Shown: positions 40,148 to 52,845 of the stretch, piece by piece | Numbering within the stretch: position 1 is the first letter of the stretch | Layout of the letters: each line of letters starts with the position of its first letter | Source: Dipetalonema caudispina | Lineage: Eukaryota > Nematoda > Chromadorea > Rhabditida > Onchocercidae | Length of the DNA: 64,000 nucleotides | Assembly: GCA_013365325.1 (NCBI GenBank) | Contig: JABVXV010000008.1 | Location: 248,001 to 312,000 of the forward strand | Direction of reading: 5' to 3' | Made by a program: the position numbers and the translations under genes | The notes under the pieces: model-generated | Databases searched by the model: none | What the model was told of the DNA's origin: nothing | What the model saw: only the letters and a program-made list of their open reading frames with translations

Positions 40148-43034
40148 CTATAGTTCAGTTTTCTTTGGTTTCTCTTCCTCATCCAAATCAATATCTGAAA
40201 CATCGATATCTTCTTCAACAGGCATCTCGCCGTCCTTTCCGTTCCATGGTTCTACATTCAAGATCTTCGGGAATTCTGCACCTCTCATCGGTGCCGTTTG
40301 ACCTTTACCATAAGAAAGATCCCTTAAAAATTCTTGAATTCCGGAAACGCCAAATGAACCCTGGAAATCGAGAATTCTTCAAATTCAACAAAGACTCGCT
40401 CTGCATATGACTTCCACAGGATGCTAATCAAAAAAAATTCCTCTGCTATTAACTGGTTTTCGAAATAACTTGATTACAGACGCGGCAAACCTGAAAATTA
40501 CAACTCATTGTGGATTATCGTACGGAGAAGAACCAAAGACAAACTTTTAACATCGAAAATTTCATTTTCCGATAGCTCAACGCTGCCAAGGCCGGATAAC
40601 CAAAACCACCCATACCAAATGCTTCTTCCAGTTCCGTTTGTTTACCTGCCTCTGTCCATACCCAACCCCATATATTCCGTTTGAATTTTTCTGCCGACTC
40701 TTTCAAGACCTGAAGTAAAATGAGCAAATTGATAATTTAAAGACAAGAACCGCATAACTTTTTCAAAATATTTTAAATATTCTTCACTAACAAAAGTATA
40801 GTACTTTTAAATAACTGTTTCGACAGCTACTTTGGCAATCAAGAATATGCGGCAGTACAGCAATTATACAAAGCTGCTTTTCTTTGCAAGCGTCCTCGAC
40901 AACTTCTCGTGAAACTGCCTCCATAACTTCTGGTGCTGGCATATTTTCTGCAACCTGGAAAACAAAGAAAATAATGTCCTCAATTATTAATTATTTTCTT
41001 TCATTGGCCGAGCAACTACTATTTTATCGCAATCTTTATGTGAATTTTGAAATTTAAATAAATCTAAGAATTTTGCACTCCAACAGTACCCAGAATATAC
41101 GTATAGTACCAAAATCAGTATACTGTCGTAGAAACAAAATTTTTACTTTGTTAAGTGCATACTGGACAATATCATCACTAGTTCGTCCACCAACGTAATC
41201 TTCAGCATCACTAATGCTTGAACCTGGTGCGAAATATTTGATCGTTGGAAAACCTTTGATACCGAAACGTGATGCCATCATCTGATGTACTGTTGCATCC
41301 AAAGCACCAACCTAAATATGTATTAATTTCGTGAAAATCGTTCATATAAAAGCAAAAATATTTAATAACACTTAACTGAGAAAGGTAGCTTTTTTTTTGA
41401 AAATCATAACTAGTGAGTGAAGAGATTTTAGTAAATAGCATTTATATGAAATTGTCGAGCTTATGATGAAAGAGAAACAGCCTATACCTTTACTTTACCG
41501 GCCAATTCCGAAGCAGCCATTTCCCAATGTGGTTTCAAAGCTTTACAATGACCGCACCACGGTGCAAAGAATTCCACAAGCCAAATATCCTTACTGTGAA
41601 GCACCAAGCCCTCAAAGTTGCTGTCGGTCAATTCAATCACATGTTTACCGCTGCTTTTCTTATCACTAGAACTACCCGATTTGCTTGAATCGCTAAGACC
41701 CAGTTTGGCATTTACTGTTTTTCGAAGCTCATTTATTAACGAATCTGCCATTGCTTGTGCCGTTCGAGGACCTTTAATGATTTTATTTCTGCGATTTTTA
41801 AATGGTTTTTTTTCCACAGGTATTTAAATTTGCCAAGAATGAGGTCAGCAGTGTAAAGAGAATAGCTAGTTTCCTTTGTTTTGAATGAATGAATATCCAA
41901 AATGAGTAAAGTCTCAAAGTTTCGACAAAAAATGAAAGAACAAATCAAGAAAGCAATCTATATTATGAAAGTAAAGTTTATCAGACCAAAAGGTAGTCGA
42001 GAACTATAAGAAAACTAGCCTTGGTAATCCACCGGAACCTTCTTATTAGTACCAAATATTTTAATTGTAGGGAAGCCTTGTACATTATAGGGCGCACCCA
42101 CTGACTGATGTTGCGTCATGTCCACTGCTCCAACTTTGAAAATACCTTTCAAGGCACTTGCCAGCTTCATATACTCCGGAACTAATTTCTGGCAGTGCCC
42201 ACACCTGAAAGAATTTAAGCTCCCTCCAAAAATAAAATAAGTGAGAAGCATGGCAAAATGGCACAACATAATTCTGATAACTTACCATGGCGCAAAAAAT
42301 TCAACAATCCATATTTCATCGCTTTTCAACACTTTATTATTGAAATTTGATTCGGTTAATTGGATTACATCACGATTACCGTCATAGAGTGCATGCGACA
42401 ATCCAACCAATACTGCAAAATCAATTATGAACAGCACATAGATTATTAGCAAGTATTCAATGAAAGAAATAAGCTTTCCTTTTAAACCAGTTCATCACCA
42501 ATGTCGATTATGCTTTGACAAATCTTGCACTTCATAATGCTAAACTTTAATTAATATTTCCCAATAGACTAATGTACAAGGCATATGAAATGTTTCTTCT
42601 CTTTCCGATCCTAAACAAGAGAAGAAGCCGGAAGTGGTGTAAGTAGGTAACTAAGTACTATTCTGAATTTCGAGTAATTAGAAGCGACTTCAACAGCTTT
42701 AATTAATTCTCACCCCTGGCTCAAACAAAAACTCGATAAATCAACATAATGCCAAATGAATATTTGTATTCCAAACCACATACAATATTATATTTTCCTC
42801 TTTTTTCTGTGTTTCTACTCAACACTAATTTCTTTTTCAGTTCAGGGGATAAGATGAAATGGTACAAATAATTCATGTGAAGAAATCAAGAAAGTATTAT
42901 GTAGAGAGCTGCTCGCATCATATTATATCATATCACATTGCGATACATTCATGCCCTTATCCTTATCCCTATAATGTAGTATAACAATGATTGAGTAATA
43001 ACAGGTAAAACTTACCTATCAAAAGCAACTTCAT
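40148..43034 (-). CDS. pdi-6: Protein disulfide isomerase A6 / P5
   Basis: Eight exons: 43034-43016, 42412-42286, 42204-42020, 41771-41488, 41311-41147, 40954-40805, 40709-40545 and 40360-40148, giving 435 residues, the usual P5 length. Residues 1 to about 15 are a signal peptide ([14 protein letters not shown]). Two redox-active thioredoxin domains carry WCGHC at 49-53 (split between exons 2 and 3) and at 182-186. A redox-inactive thioredoxin-like domain ([16 protein letters not shown], read as [12 protein letters not shown] here) and an acidic tail follow. The protein ends KTEL, a variant of the KDEL ER-retrieval signal. It catalyses disulfide formation and isomerisation of secretory proteins in the ER. 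Intron 3 appears to be GC-AG (CAAG|GCTAGT), with a weak acceptor (ATTAAAG). An ER-stress-type motif lies about 100 bp upstream. Confidence 0.96.
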
Positions 43035-44144
43035 TGTTGCGAATTCGAACTATCTTAAATTTCCTCTTCTTTTTTCACGAGAGAGATGGAAAGAGAGGAA
43101 AGTGAAGATGATTACTGCACCTCTTATGTGGGATAGTTCGATTGGTTGCCACACTTCAAAAGTTGACGAAATGCGACGTCACACTAACTGTTCGACCGGG
43201 TCTTGCAACGAATTGATTTTCGAATTTCACAATTGCTAGGAGAAAATAAATTTACATGAGAAGTATAAACTGTACATAGGTGAGAGAAGAAGAGGGAAGA
43301 AAGGTAAACAGAGGATTCCAACTAACAAAATTATAAGAGGACATTTGGTAGATTGATGTCACATTGCTGACCATTGATTACCAAATTGTTTAAACAATTT
43401 AGCACTTTTATATGAAAACTATAGAATGGGCATATATTCATAGATCTTTTCTGTCAAATGGAAAAGTCCTAGGAAGGTTAAATGTCACACAATGCTCAAA
43501 ACTTACTCACAACCTCTAACATCCGACACAAAACAGTACTCGGACTATAACGAACGATGAGATCACAGTTGCAGGATGAGTCATTTGATTATCTGCATGA
43601 TGAGAATGGGGCGGGATGACATTTCAAAATTTGAATTTGCGTGCTGTTTACGAGAGGAATAGATGTTGACACTAAGATAGGAACGTTTTTTACTATTCAC
43701 AATTCGCCAAAGCATTTTGTCTGTTTACTTCCTATAGCACTTCAATAATTACTATTGTAGGCCTTGTAATTTTTATATTAAATTTACTTTAAGTTTCTCG
43801 TATTTAGCTCACAGCTGAACCAATCTAACTTTATAACAATCACCGATGATTGGACGATTCGTTATCTTATCGATTGTGATATTTCGGGCAGCTCTTCGCC
43901 CTCCTTGGAAATGGGACTTGGCTGTATATAAATAATCTGAGTTTGCTCTATACTTGCGCTTCAGCGATTCGCGTAAAGGTTAGATTTTGTCGATACAGTC
44001 AGAGTGGGATAGCGTTGTGATCCTCTGTGGTGATGGTATTCGATGACCAGTGCATGAACTGAGGAGAAGATACCGCTCTAAAATCGATTTTCCTACTAAT
44101 ATTCATTTATTACTTGGTCACGGTTTGTTTGGAAAGCAGATCAG
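43035..44144. other. Divergent promoter region
   Basis: About 1.1 kb between the start of pdi-6 (minus) and the unrecognised + strand gene. It holds the ERSE-like motif and TATATAAA at 43925-43932, about 213 bp before the + strand ATG. No coding sequence is seen. Confidence 0.5.
43127..43145 (-). promoter_or_regulatory. ER stress element-like motif upstream of pdi-6
   Basis: On the minus strand the sequence is CCAAT-N9-CCACA, with CCAAT at 43145-43141 and CCACA at 43131-43127. The known ERSE is CCAAT-N9-CCACG, so only the last base differs and the spacing is exact. It lies 93-111 bp before the ATG and in the same orientation as the gene. A TGACGTC core, the half-site type used by bZIP factors such as ATF6/XBP1/CREB, lies just upstream at 43181-43175. 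Confidence 0.5.
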
Positions 44145-46121
44145 ATGGCGAAGATGATAATCGATGATCAATACATGGATGGTATTCAGAAACTTTTCAG
44201 TGAGAAATTAAAACAATTTCAAGAAGCAGGTGGTTGGGATGTAATCAATGAAAAAGCACAGCATTGTACATACCACGTATGTTGTCTTAATTTTTAAACT
44301 TATTAATCGAAAACAATGAGTTATAGCTTTAATTTCATGAGATCCATTTGGAAATATTTGAAGATCGTAACTTGCCCTATCATCCGGTTCATAGGTGATG
44401 GAGAATTGGTTATTTAATTAATTATTAGTATGATTAGAAGTATCATTTATACTTGGTGTTACTAATGCGCTTAGTGTAAATTGATGTTATTAATATAACT
44501 TTATACATAAATTTTTTCCTCAGCGTTATTTGGAAGTTGGAACTGAGGATTGTGAAAACACTGCGAAACTGGTCGAAAGTCTGATGGTCACATTGAAGAC
44601 AGTGAAACGTGAGATGCAAGCTGAAGTTGAGCGTTTAGAGGCCAGACAATTTGAGCGCACTAATTTTACAAAAATGGTTGAAATCATTGATAGCGCAACA
44701 AAAAAAACAGAGAGTAAGATTTATATCACGGAACATAATTAGATTTAGAATTTTGTTTTTATATGTAAGTAAGGACCTTCAGGTGACTTGAACCTTTGTT
44801 TTTGTATTACATATAGTCAAGTTCTTCGTTCAAATCACGGCATATGCAGATATCTCAGAGAATTGCACGAAGAATACGAATATGGCTGAGAAGCTGATCG
44901 AAGAAGTGGATCAAATTATTTCTCCTTCCAGCCCTGTTAACTTGTAAGTTTTGCTTCCGTTTCCTTTTTTTATTACCACTGTTAATGAAGAATGCTAGCT
45001 ATACCTCTTCTCTCAATTTCTTTGATCAAAAAAATGATATATCAGTGAGTGCTTTATCACTTGACATGTTTGATAATTACTTTTTTTGCAGAGAAGCGCC
45101 AGTTTCAGAACTTTCAGAACCAGCGAGCACTTCAAGAAGTAATCAGAACAGTGCTTTCAAAATAGGTATCTTTTGGAAATAACTTTAATCATTCTATTAA
45201 GAAAAAGAGAGAAGGTCATAGAACAAAGCCAATATCTTCCAAAGATTCGGGAAAAATCTTGAGGTTATTGTATTTTATACCTTTTGAGAATACTATGAAA
45301 TATTCCACTTCATTATAAATTTCAGCACAAGGAAAACCAACTAAAACTCTTGTTGAAAGATTGTGCAGGCCGCCAGCATCCTTAACAGGGTCATTTACGG
45401 TAGATCAAGATGAGGATACTGTGACATTTTTGGAACCAATGCGTGTTTTAACATTCCAAGATACAACAATGAATGATACTGCAAGAGAGATGGACAACTT
45501 GGACCAAAAAACAAATGTATGTTTCGGGTTTACTGGGCATATAAATAAAAGAGGCATAAAATAGTAGCGCTGCTTGTATGTAGTGGTTAATGGTTTGTTC
45601 AAGATTTCAACATTAAAGCCATGACTGCATATCTTTGTAATTTTTCTATCAAAAAGTCATTTAGAAGTGGAAATTAGAAATGATGTGTAATTTCAATCTC
45701 TGCTTTGTTCGTTACTGTTCATGTTTTTGAATTCTCATAAATATCACGATTATCTCTTCTAGTCGATTTATATATAACTACATTTTATCGTTTTATATTG
45801 AGTTTAGATCCCGCTTTATCATATCTCTGATAATTCTGTTGAAAATCATTCTCAAAATATGTCTATCAAACAATTAGAATTATAATCGTAATCCAAAAGG
45901 AATTCTAAGCAACAAATTTACCATCATACAATCGCCAAATACTTGACGGAACATGATACATATAAGTTCAACTCTGAACAGATTATACTCAGCTCATCGT
46001 CGCAGTTTTTTAGAGCTTGAAAAAAGAAAGTGTAGGACCAGTACGCATACCAGAACCTCCGGTAATGAAGTCCGAACTTGCTAGACAGTGGATTCGTGAA
46101 GTTGCAAGGAAAATGTTTTAA
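44145..46121 (+). CDS. Unrecognised six-exon gene, helical N-terminal half
   Basis: Exons 44145-44276, 44524-44713, 44817-44943, 45092-45165, 45326-45516 and 46014-46121 close in phase and give 273 residues. The start MAKMIIDDQYMDGIQKLFSE is preceded by GATCAG, a possible trans-splice acceptor. Residues about 15-140 are predicted helical and partly coiled-coil (a Lys/Glu-rich run including KTVKREMQAEVERLEARQFE). A Ser/Pro/Glu-rich linker follows, then an acidic segment (DQDEDTVTFLEP), and the C-terminus is basic and helical (KSELARQWIREVARKMF). There is no signal peptide or membrane segment. I do not recognise the family; a cytoskeletal or complex-assembly role would be a guess. The divergent neighbour is pdi-6. 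Confidence 0.75.
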
Positions 46122-47421
46122 AAGTTCGATATATTGTGCCCTTTTTTAGTACAGAATGTTTTCTTGAAGTGTTTTGGAACAGGATTTCCACATCCACGTT
46201 TCACCATTTAACTTGTTACCTATTAAGTTTATAAGTCAAACAGATTTTAGTTTGAAGATGTTTAATAGAGATTTTACTTCATTTAGGTGACACAGGAATG
46301 AACGAATATGTAAGGAACTGTTGCTTTATTTAGTACAGATATGCTATCTTGTTATTGACGGAGCTATTATCAAAATGATTCGTTATGTTAATGAACAGTG
46401 TTTCGAAGTCGTGCAGTACGGCTCCCTATAACTGTATTTCAGTTCAAATTTGGATAATAAGCAAATAAATGATATTTTTATAAGAATTATAAAAAAGCAC
46501 GTTCCGGTACTTATTATATAAGTGAGTGAAAGTGACTATAAGAAGTACTATTTTAGGGATGCTAGTGATATTTACGGCTAATATGTCGAGCATCACTTTC
46601 AACTTAATATGAGTTATGACTCGCAGTTACATGTAATTTCCTTCTCATTCAGAACTATACCTTATGTGACACACATACTCTCTTAACGTTACTTTTTGAA
46701 CAATCGACTCAGAATTATCGAACTGTAATTACTAGTTTGCGTTGACACAACTCTATCGAAGTAGATACATCACAACAAATTGCTTTCAAACTTCTTTATA
46801 TGAAATAAGATTTTTGATGCTGTCAAAGACTTCAGCCTCAAATCTGATGCAAATTTTGGAAGGAATCCCATCACGAGAGTTGGTAGGCACTTCGTCAGAG
46901 ATTCAAATGGGTAAAAAATACAAAACTAGCGAAGCGACAATTGGTTAACAAATTTGTTTGGAGTGCAAAAGATAACATTGAGGTACATAATTTGTAGTAG
47001 TTGTACACTATAAACAAAAAATCAGCTGCAGTTTGAAGGATTCCCTTATTATATTCGTTTGACAAATTATCAGTATTGATACACCTATATGACAAAACCA
47101 AATATTTTTTCTTACTGAATAAAGACAAAATATGCCAATTCACATTGGCTATGCTGGGACCAACTTTTCCTGATAATAGTTCTGCTACTTTACTACCGAT
47201 GGTGAGAAACGAAATTCTAATTTTCTGGATAATGTGTGTAATATATCCAGAAACACTGGGGGATGTGCAAAAATATAGGACCGCGTATCTTTCGTTATCG
47301 TGTTGTTCAATACGAAGTAATCGATATCGCACATATACTACATTTATACGAAGTAGTTGTAAGCTTTAATTAGTCCTGAAGATTCTTGACTTGTCTCCCT
47401 CAGTCCTTAGCTTCTAGTTTA
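46122..47421. other. Intergenic between convergent genes
   Basis: 3' flanks of the unrecognised + strand gene and of the glycosyltransferase gene. A 145-codon minus frame (46895-47332) and a 97-codon plus frame (47076-47369) overlap antisense to each other. Neither has motifs or splice partners. Probably UTR or spacer. Confidence 0.4.
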
Positions 47422-50400
47422 TTATAAAATCCCCTTAGCCCTGAACTTACTATAGACTGAATTCAGGCGCTCTCCTTCAAACCCGTGCGCACAAATTAGG
47501 GTTTTTGCTTCTTCCACACCAATTGATGTTTTCCAGAAGCGCATATTTTTGTTGTGTTTAACGGTCAACTTCAGTGATCTCGCCAAAATACCAGCATAAA
47601 TATCGTCATAGGAATAAAGTCTCGTATGCTGTATTGCATAATACATTTCACGAATGGTCTGTGATGATAGCAATACTGCACCAGCAGATATATAAGGTGG
47701 ATAACGATCGAAGGGATATGTTGCGATAGATACCTGCAAAGTGAATGTGTACAAGAACAAACTTTCTGCTTCTTTGTTCTGTAAACAGCACTTTGAAATT
47801 CAAGCAAAAAAACAGAAAAATACAAAGTCCTCACATTATTTTAGCGGGTCAGCTGAACAGATTATCTTTTCAGCGCTTTGTGTTGACTAACGAAAACTTT
47901 TGAAAATCGTTTTCATTTTAAAATTAGCCGAAACCAATGAGCAGCCCAATCCACAATTATTGTAGTACAGGCAAACACAATTAAAATGACAGAGAGTGTG
48001 AATAGGGTTGTTATCTCACCAAGAGAAGCACCAGTCCCGAAAGTTTTAGCTCCTCATAAATCGACATATTCTGAACTTTGTTAGTAGGCGTGAATTCGCA
48101 CTGAACATTTCGCACTTTACTTCATGGCTTAATCGACGATTCATCAACAAAAGCATCTGGTTTTTCTGTTTGCGCTGTTTCATGTTTTCACTGTCATCCC
48201 GTTGAAATATTTCAATCGTCATGTTGTTCCAATTCATTCATTTAGCAGCTTTTCTTTCCCGCAGTTGTGCATTAAGTCTGATGAGTCTGACTTCAAGAAG
48301 AAGCGCATCCAATTTTTCAGAGCACATATTCCTGCATATGGAGATGAACAAAATAAAAGCACAGTATTCCTCACTCCCGTCCATCTTTGGCCATTGTTTT
48401 ATCTTCCATAAGTGTATTTGATCTGATAATCTATCTTATCATTCATAGCACTTTTCCATTTACAAAAAACAGAGGGTACATATTATTTGCTTCGTTGTCG
48501 CATTAATATTTTGATGTCCACTTTTAGTTCCAATTAGTACTGAGAAGCCCCCAAAATACTACTGAACAATAAGAGCTAGCAGCGAGACTGCTGTGTATGG
48601 TATCAGGAATTGGAGACATGAAGACCGTGAGGATAGGAATGAATGGAAAATTGATTAATGCATGTGAATACTTGATATCCTATCTTACATGCTTGATAAC
48701 TTGATGATACATGCTTTTAAAGCACAATGAACAACCCATCTACAAACTTATCTGTATTTGTCTCTCATTTAAAATAGAGCAAAACTTCGGTACAGGGATT
48801 TCTAGACATAAATTGATTTTCCACTTCTCACTGGCAAATTAACTGTTATCATTATTAACCAACATTTTGAATAGTTACCCGATGTTTGTGAAACCTTGTC
48901 CTAAAAGGTCGTGTATCAAATCTCCAACCCATATAAAGCCGATCATGTATATCGTATTTTTTCACTTCTGCTACTAGGTTTTCCATTAAAACCAAATAAT
49001 CATCATCGACAAAAAATGCATAGGGAACAGTATACTGCTGATGACAGTAATTGAATGAAAATTGCACCGCTGATAAAAACTGAAAAAAAAAAAAAAAACA
49101 ACATCAAAATGAAAATGGTTGCTTCCGCTTTGAATGCAATCCGAATACTTATCTAATTTAGCTTCTAGACTTCTAAGCTCGTCTTCTCTGTTCATATTCC
49201 ACACTAACATTTTCTATCATAGTAGTCTAGCTAATTTAAATGTAGGATAAATAGGAATAACCGAGGAATCCCTCAACTGAATCTAAATTATTTTTTGAAA
49301 TCTGCTGCTCTCACGTCATAGAAGTATGCAGTAATAATCGATTGGGAGTCTCTTGCTGTCTATTATAAATTCGGTCGCTACTAAATCTTCCTACCCTTCT
49401 TCAAAAGCTCTTAGAAGAAGCGTAGAACTATCTCACTAGGGTTCATAAAAATTTTAAACTGTAAGCTTCAACATGCTTCAATCACCGAGAATGTCACCAG
49501 GCGTCCTATCGATCTCCTGTGGAGCACGATTTATTCATCCTCCCCAACTAAAGATTTTTCCCTTCCTTATTAAAAGCTACGTGGAAAATTAAGTTAACCA
49601 AAATTTAAAAAATCAATTTGAAATTAGGTTTCCTACGGAAGTTATATTCTAGAATGCTTCAACCACATGTAAAATCAAAAATAACAAACCTTCAGTGTAT
49701 TATTTCGATAACTATCAATATAATCACCAACTAGTATATCCCTGTATAAATTAATTTCTTTTTGCAGTTGTTCATTTTCCTGACTAAAAGACTCTCGGCC
49801 AATCACAAATATTGTCTTAATGGTGAATTCTGAATGATTAAGTACTGAGCCCCATGTGACACGTATTGTTTGCCGTTTCTGAGATTAGACACAATTCATT
49901 TCATTTAATACTTTATAAAGTTTTTCCCCTCAAACTGGTCGAACGAATCCAGTGACAATGCACATAACTAATTTCATCAACGGTTATGTACTAAACGTCA
50001 TTGGGAACTTCGACAAAATAGCATGCGTGATATCAGTTGTTAGAAAAAGTTATATTTTGTTGTGCTAGTAGAAAAAAGACGATAGTATTTAATATCATGC
50101 AAGAGTCATAGGATCAGTTTTCTGAAATACATGTTAGTAGATTCTCATGAAATTATCTTTGGAAAAACCTTATAAAAACTTACTAAAAAATGCAACGGCG
50201 AAGATTTAACAATAATCAGCAAGAATTTATCCATCTCCTTGATAATCTCACATGCCGGAATATGAAATGGCTCAAAGTAAGCCCAATCATTCTCGTACAC
50301 ATAAGATGCTGGTCGACCATTTAATTCTCGTAGTACCTGCACAAATGAATAATGAATTCCAACGTAATATGCACCATTTATAGAAAAGCAATCTTCTTTT

Positions 50401-50823
50401 AGTAAAAATTTGTAGTGAAGAGATGGAGAAACAATTTTTGAGTATGTTCTTAAATACAAGAAAAATTGATATTTCTTTAACAAAAAGATCCTTTTTTTTT
50501 GATTTTCCTCAAAATGATACGGTCCTTATCCTATCCTCCTTGACTCTTCCAGTATGTAAAAATTATCGTTTGGTTGCTATATCTTCAACTTTTGTAATAT
50601 TTGCTTATATTCATCTGCGGTTTTATATTTGTAACGGAAATTTTTAAAAACTAGAGAGTACCTGCTCCCGAACATTTACATATGGTGGCCATTGGAATTT
50701 TGAGAAAGGCTTTTCGAAAATATAATCGGTCCAGCCTAGCACCCATAAAAAAATGACCAATAGACAGGCTATACTTGCTCCATACCTTTTCAAAGTCTTA
50801 AATCTTGCTTTTCTGATTAACAT
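47422..50823 (-). CDS. bre-5: Brainiac/BRE-5-like beta-1,3-glycosyltransferase (GT31)
   Basis: Five phase-0 exons, 50823-50662, 50336-50184, 49878-49690, 49079-48879 and 47733-47422, give 338 residues, the size of Brainiac-type enzymes. It is a type II Golgi membrane protein: a short basic tail, a membrane anchor at about residues 14-31 (YGASIACLLVIFLWVLGW), then the lumenal GT31 domain. Visible family motifs are RVTWG, the metal-binding VDDDYLV (Asp193-195), YPFDRYPPYISAGA, and YDDIYAG in place of the usual ED-V-Y-x-G. The family adds a beta-1,3-linked sugar to glycosphingolipids. In C. elegans BRE-5 makes arthro-series glycolipids that serve as receptors for Bt Cry5B (known biology). The acceptor before exon 4 is an unusually long T16 tract. 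An AG at 50856 may be a trans-splice site. The exact member (BRE-5 versus BRE-2) is not certain. Confidence 0.88.
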
Positions 50824-52287
50824 GTGAATGATCTCAATCTTGACATCACTGTAACCTGCAGGAAATTCGCACAAAATTTAGAAATTTATAGAGGAAAATT
50901 ATTCATCACAAAACCAGCGTTTTTTTTTTCATATTTTTTAAGCAGATTCAATCCAATCTTTCAAATGCTAAACACAATTTTAAAATTTTGGTACTGAAAA
51001 AAAACATCACAATTTTCGTGTACACTTCAATATGCAGAGCCGAATATCGCTAAAATACTTTCCGTAAACTCTCCTCATGACAACATACTGTTTCAAAAAA
51101 TTCAAGGATGACCTTTTATCTATGCCTGCTGCAACCACTTATACCCACTTACATGTCTGTGTATGATATGTTTAAACTGACCATATCTAAAAAGTTAACT
51201 ATCGTTTACAATGTATTGTACATAACTTCTGTTAGAATAAGCACAACAACAAGACTGATAATAAGTACGAATACGAACGGAAAAACGAGTTAGCTAACAT
51301 GATTAACGATGACGTTTACAGTCCCATTACTGAGGTTGAAATGCCTAAATATTAAATTAAAGGACTGTCTAGGAATTGAAAACATAACCAGTTGATAGAT
51401 TAAAATGAATGTTAGTGATCTTCTGGAATATATCCTCCCTGATAGTCGGTTATATCTGACCTCCAAAAAATTGCACGGATTTCCAGACAATTTCTGATAC
51501 TGAGCATCAAATGTGAGGAAACAGAGTGCAGCTGAATTAATGCTGATGAACTTTTGCTAATAACTGCATATCAACTGATTTTCCACTACTCGTTCCATGG
51601 TAACATGGAACTGGCACTTGAATCTAAATTTAATCAAAAAATATAATTTGTATAAGATATGCATACCCAAAGGTAAATAAGTTTCTCGTAAAATCGTAAT
51701 TCTGTGCAAAAGAGAGTGAAGAAAAACAATTCCTTGTGAAAGAAATTTAGTGTTATTCAGTGTGAATTTAATCTATCCACGGAAGTGAGCTCCTCCAACA
51801 GTTCTATCAAATATTTGTATTGCTTTTAATGATAAATTATTTATTCTAAACTATTGCTAAACCTTATACTAACCCTTAGCCAACAGGCAGTAGATAGAGT
51901 TTGTGAAAGTATTCAGCCAGTCAGTGTGACATTTTTCTTGAGACTAAGGTAAGCTTTCACAGAGCTCCTCGAATAAAGATTAAATGAACCAAAAAATAAT
52001 TATTCGTTATTGAATTTAGAGTGAAGTCGTAATGGCATAAGCAGCAAATTTCGTAGGGACTAAACTAGAGCACAATATACATATTTGAGCAAAAAACAGG
52101 TATATAATATGCGTCAAACACACTCAACGCTGACATAATTTCACCCGATGGGAAGAGGTTCCGCACCACCAGTACTTTTTTTTTTACACTAATCATCTTT
52201 TTCTTTCGAAGATTTAATGAAAACAGATATTTGCGACAAGTGTCATCTGCTTAATGTATTTCTTCCTCTATTTCAGATTGTTTGATC
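50824..52287. other. Intergenic upstream of the glycosyltransferase gene
   Basis: No gene supported; short frames only. Probable promoter and 5' UTR of the minus-strand glycosyltransferase gene. Confidence 0.4.
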
Positions 52288-52413
52288 TCATTCAATACGT
52301 AACCGTTGTAATCGTAAAGATACAGAACAACTTATAAAGGTTAAAAGTGTGAAAATCATTGCAAATTTCTCATTCAAATCAATATCGTCGCCTAAGTTCA
52401 GTAAATTTTTCAT
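52288..52413 (-). CDS. Candidate 41-residue membrane microprotein
   Basis: ATG at 52413 to TGA at 52290-52288. The sequence begins MKNLLNLGDDIDLNEKF, then has one hydrophobic segment (AMIFTLLTFISCSVSL) and a short basic tail. It resembles the second tiny frame 0.4 kb upstream in layout: a polar N-terminus, one membrane span with LLxFIS, then a basic end. It is too short to exclude chance and no family is known to me. Confidence 0.25.
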   Translation of the reverse strand: MKNLLNLGDDIDLNEKFAMIFTLLTFISCSVSLRLQRLRIE

Positions 52414-52845
52414 CTTCAATTGTATTAAAATAGATAACTACATCTACATTGAATAAGAACAAGAAAAAGAGAGAAACAAAATTTAGCAAGAAATTGACGG
52501 AATTCTAAAAGCATCATCTAAAGGGAGTAATCAGGCAAATAGACCCAAGCACATTGCATAACGCCTCTCTCACATGATCGTCTAATAATCATTCGTTGCA
52601 TTTCGGACTGCGAATTCTTCCGCTAGCGCTGGTTTATGCGACGGTAAGGGTGTGGTGAGTTAGCATGTTGTTAAGCGCAAGGAGTAGGTATATGCGACAT
52701 ATGAGCAGAATACATGAGCTGGAACAATGGTACATAAGTGGAGACTATATGCGAGCATTTGTTACAGGCGAGAATTTTTATCAAATTAAGTTAAACAGTA
52801 ATTAAAATATGAAGCTACATGCCTGAAAGCAAAATTTCTTGAAAC

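Noticed and set aside
46895..47369. Overlapping antisense open frames of 145 (minus) and 97 (plus) codons
   Set aside because: They overlap each other antisense between two convergent gene ends, show no domain, and have no compatible splice partners; the area is better explained as UTR or spacer.
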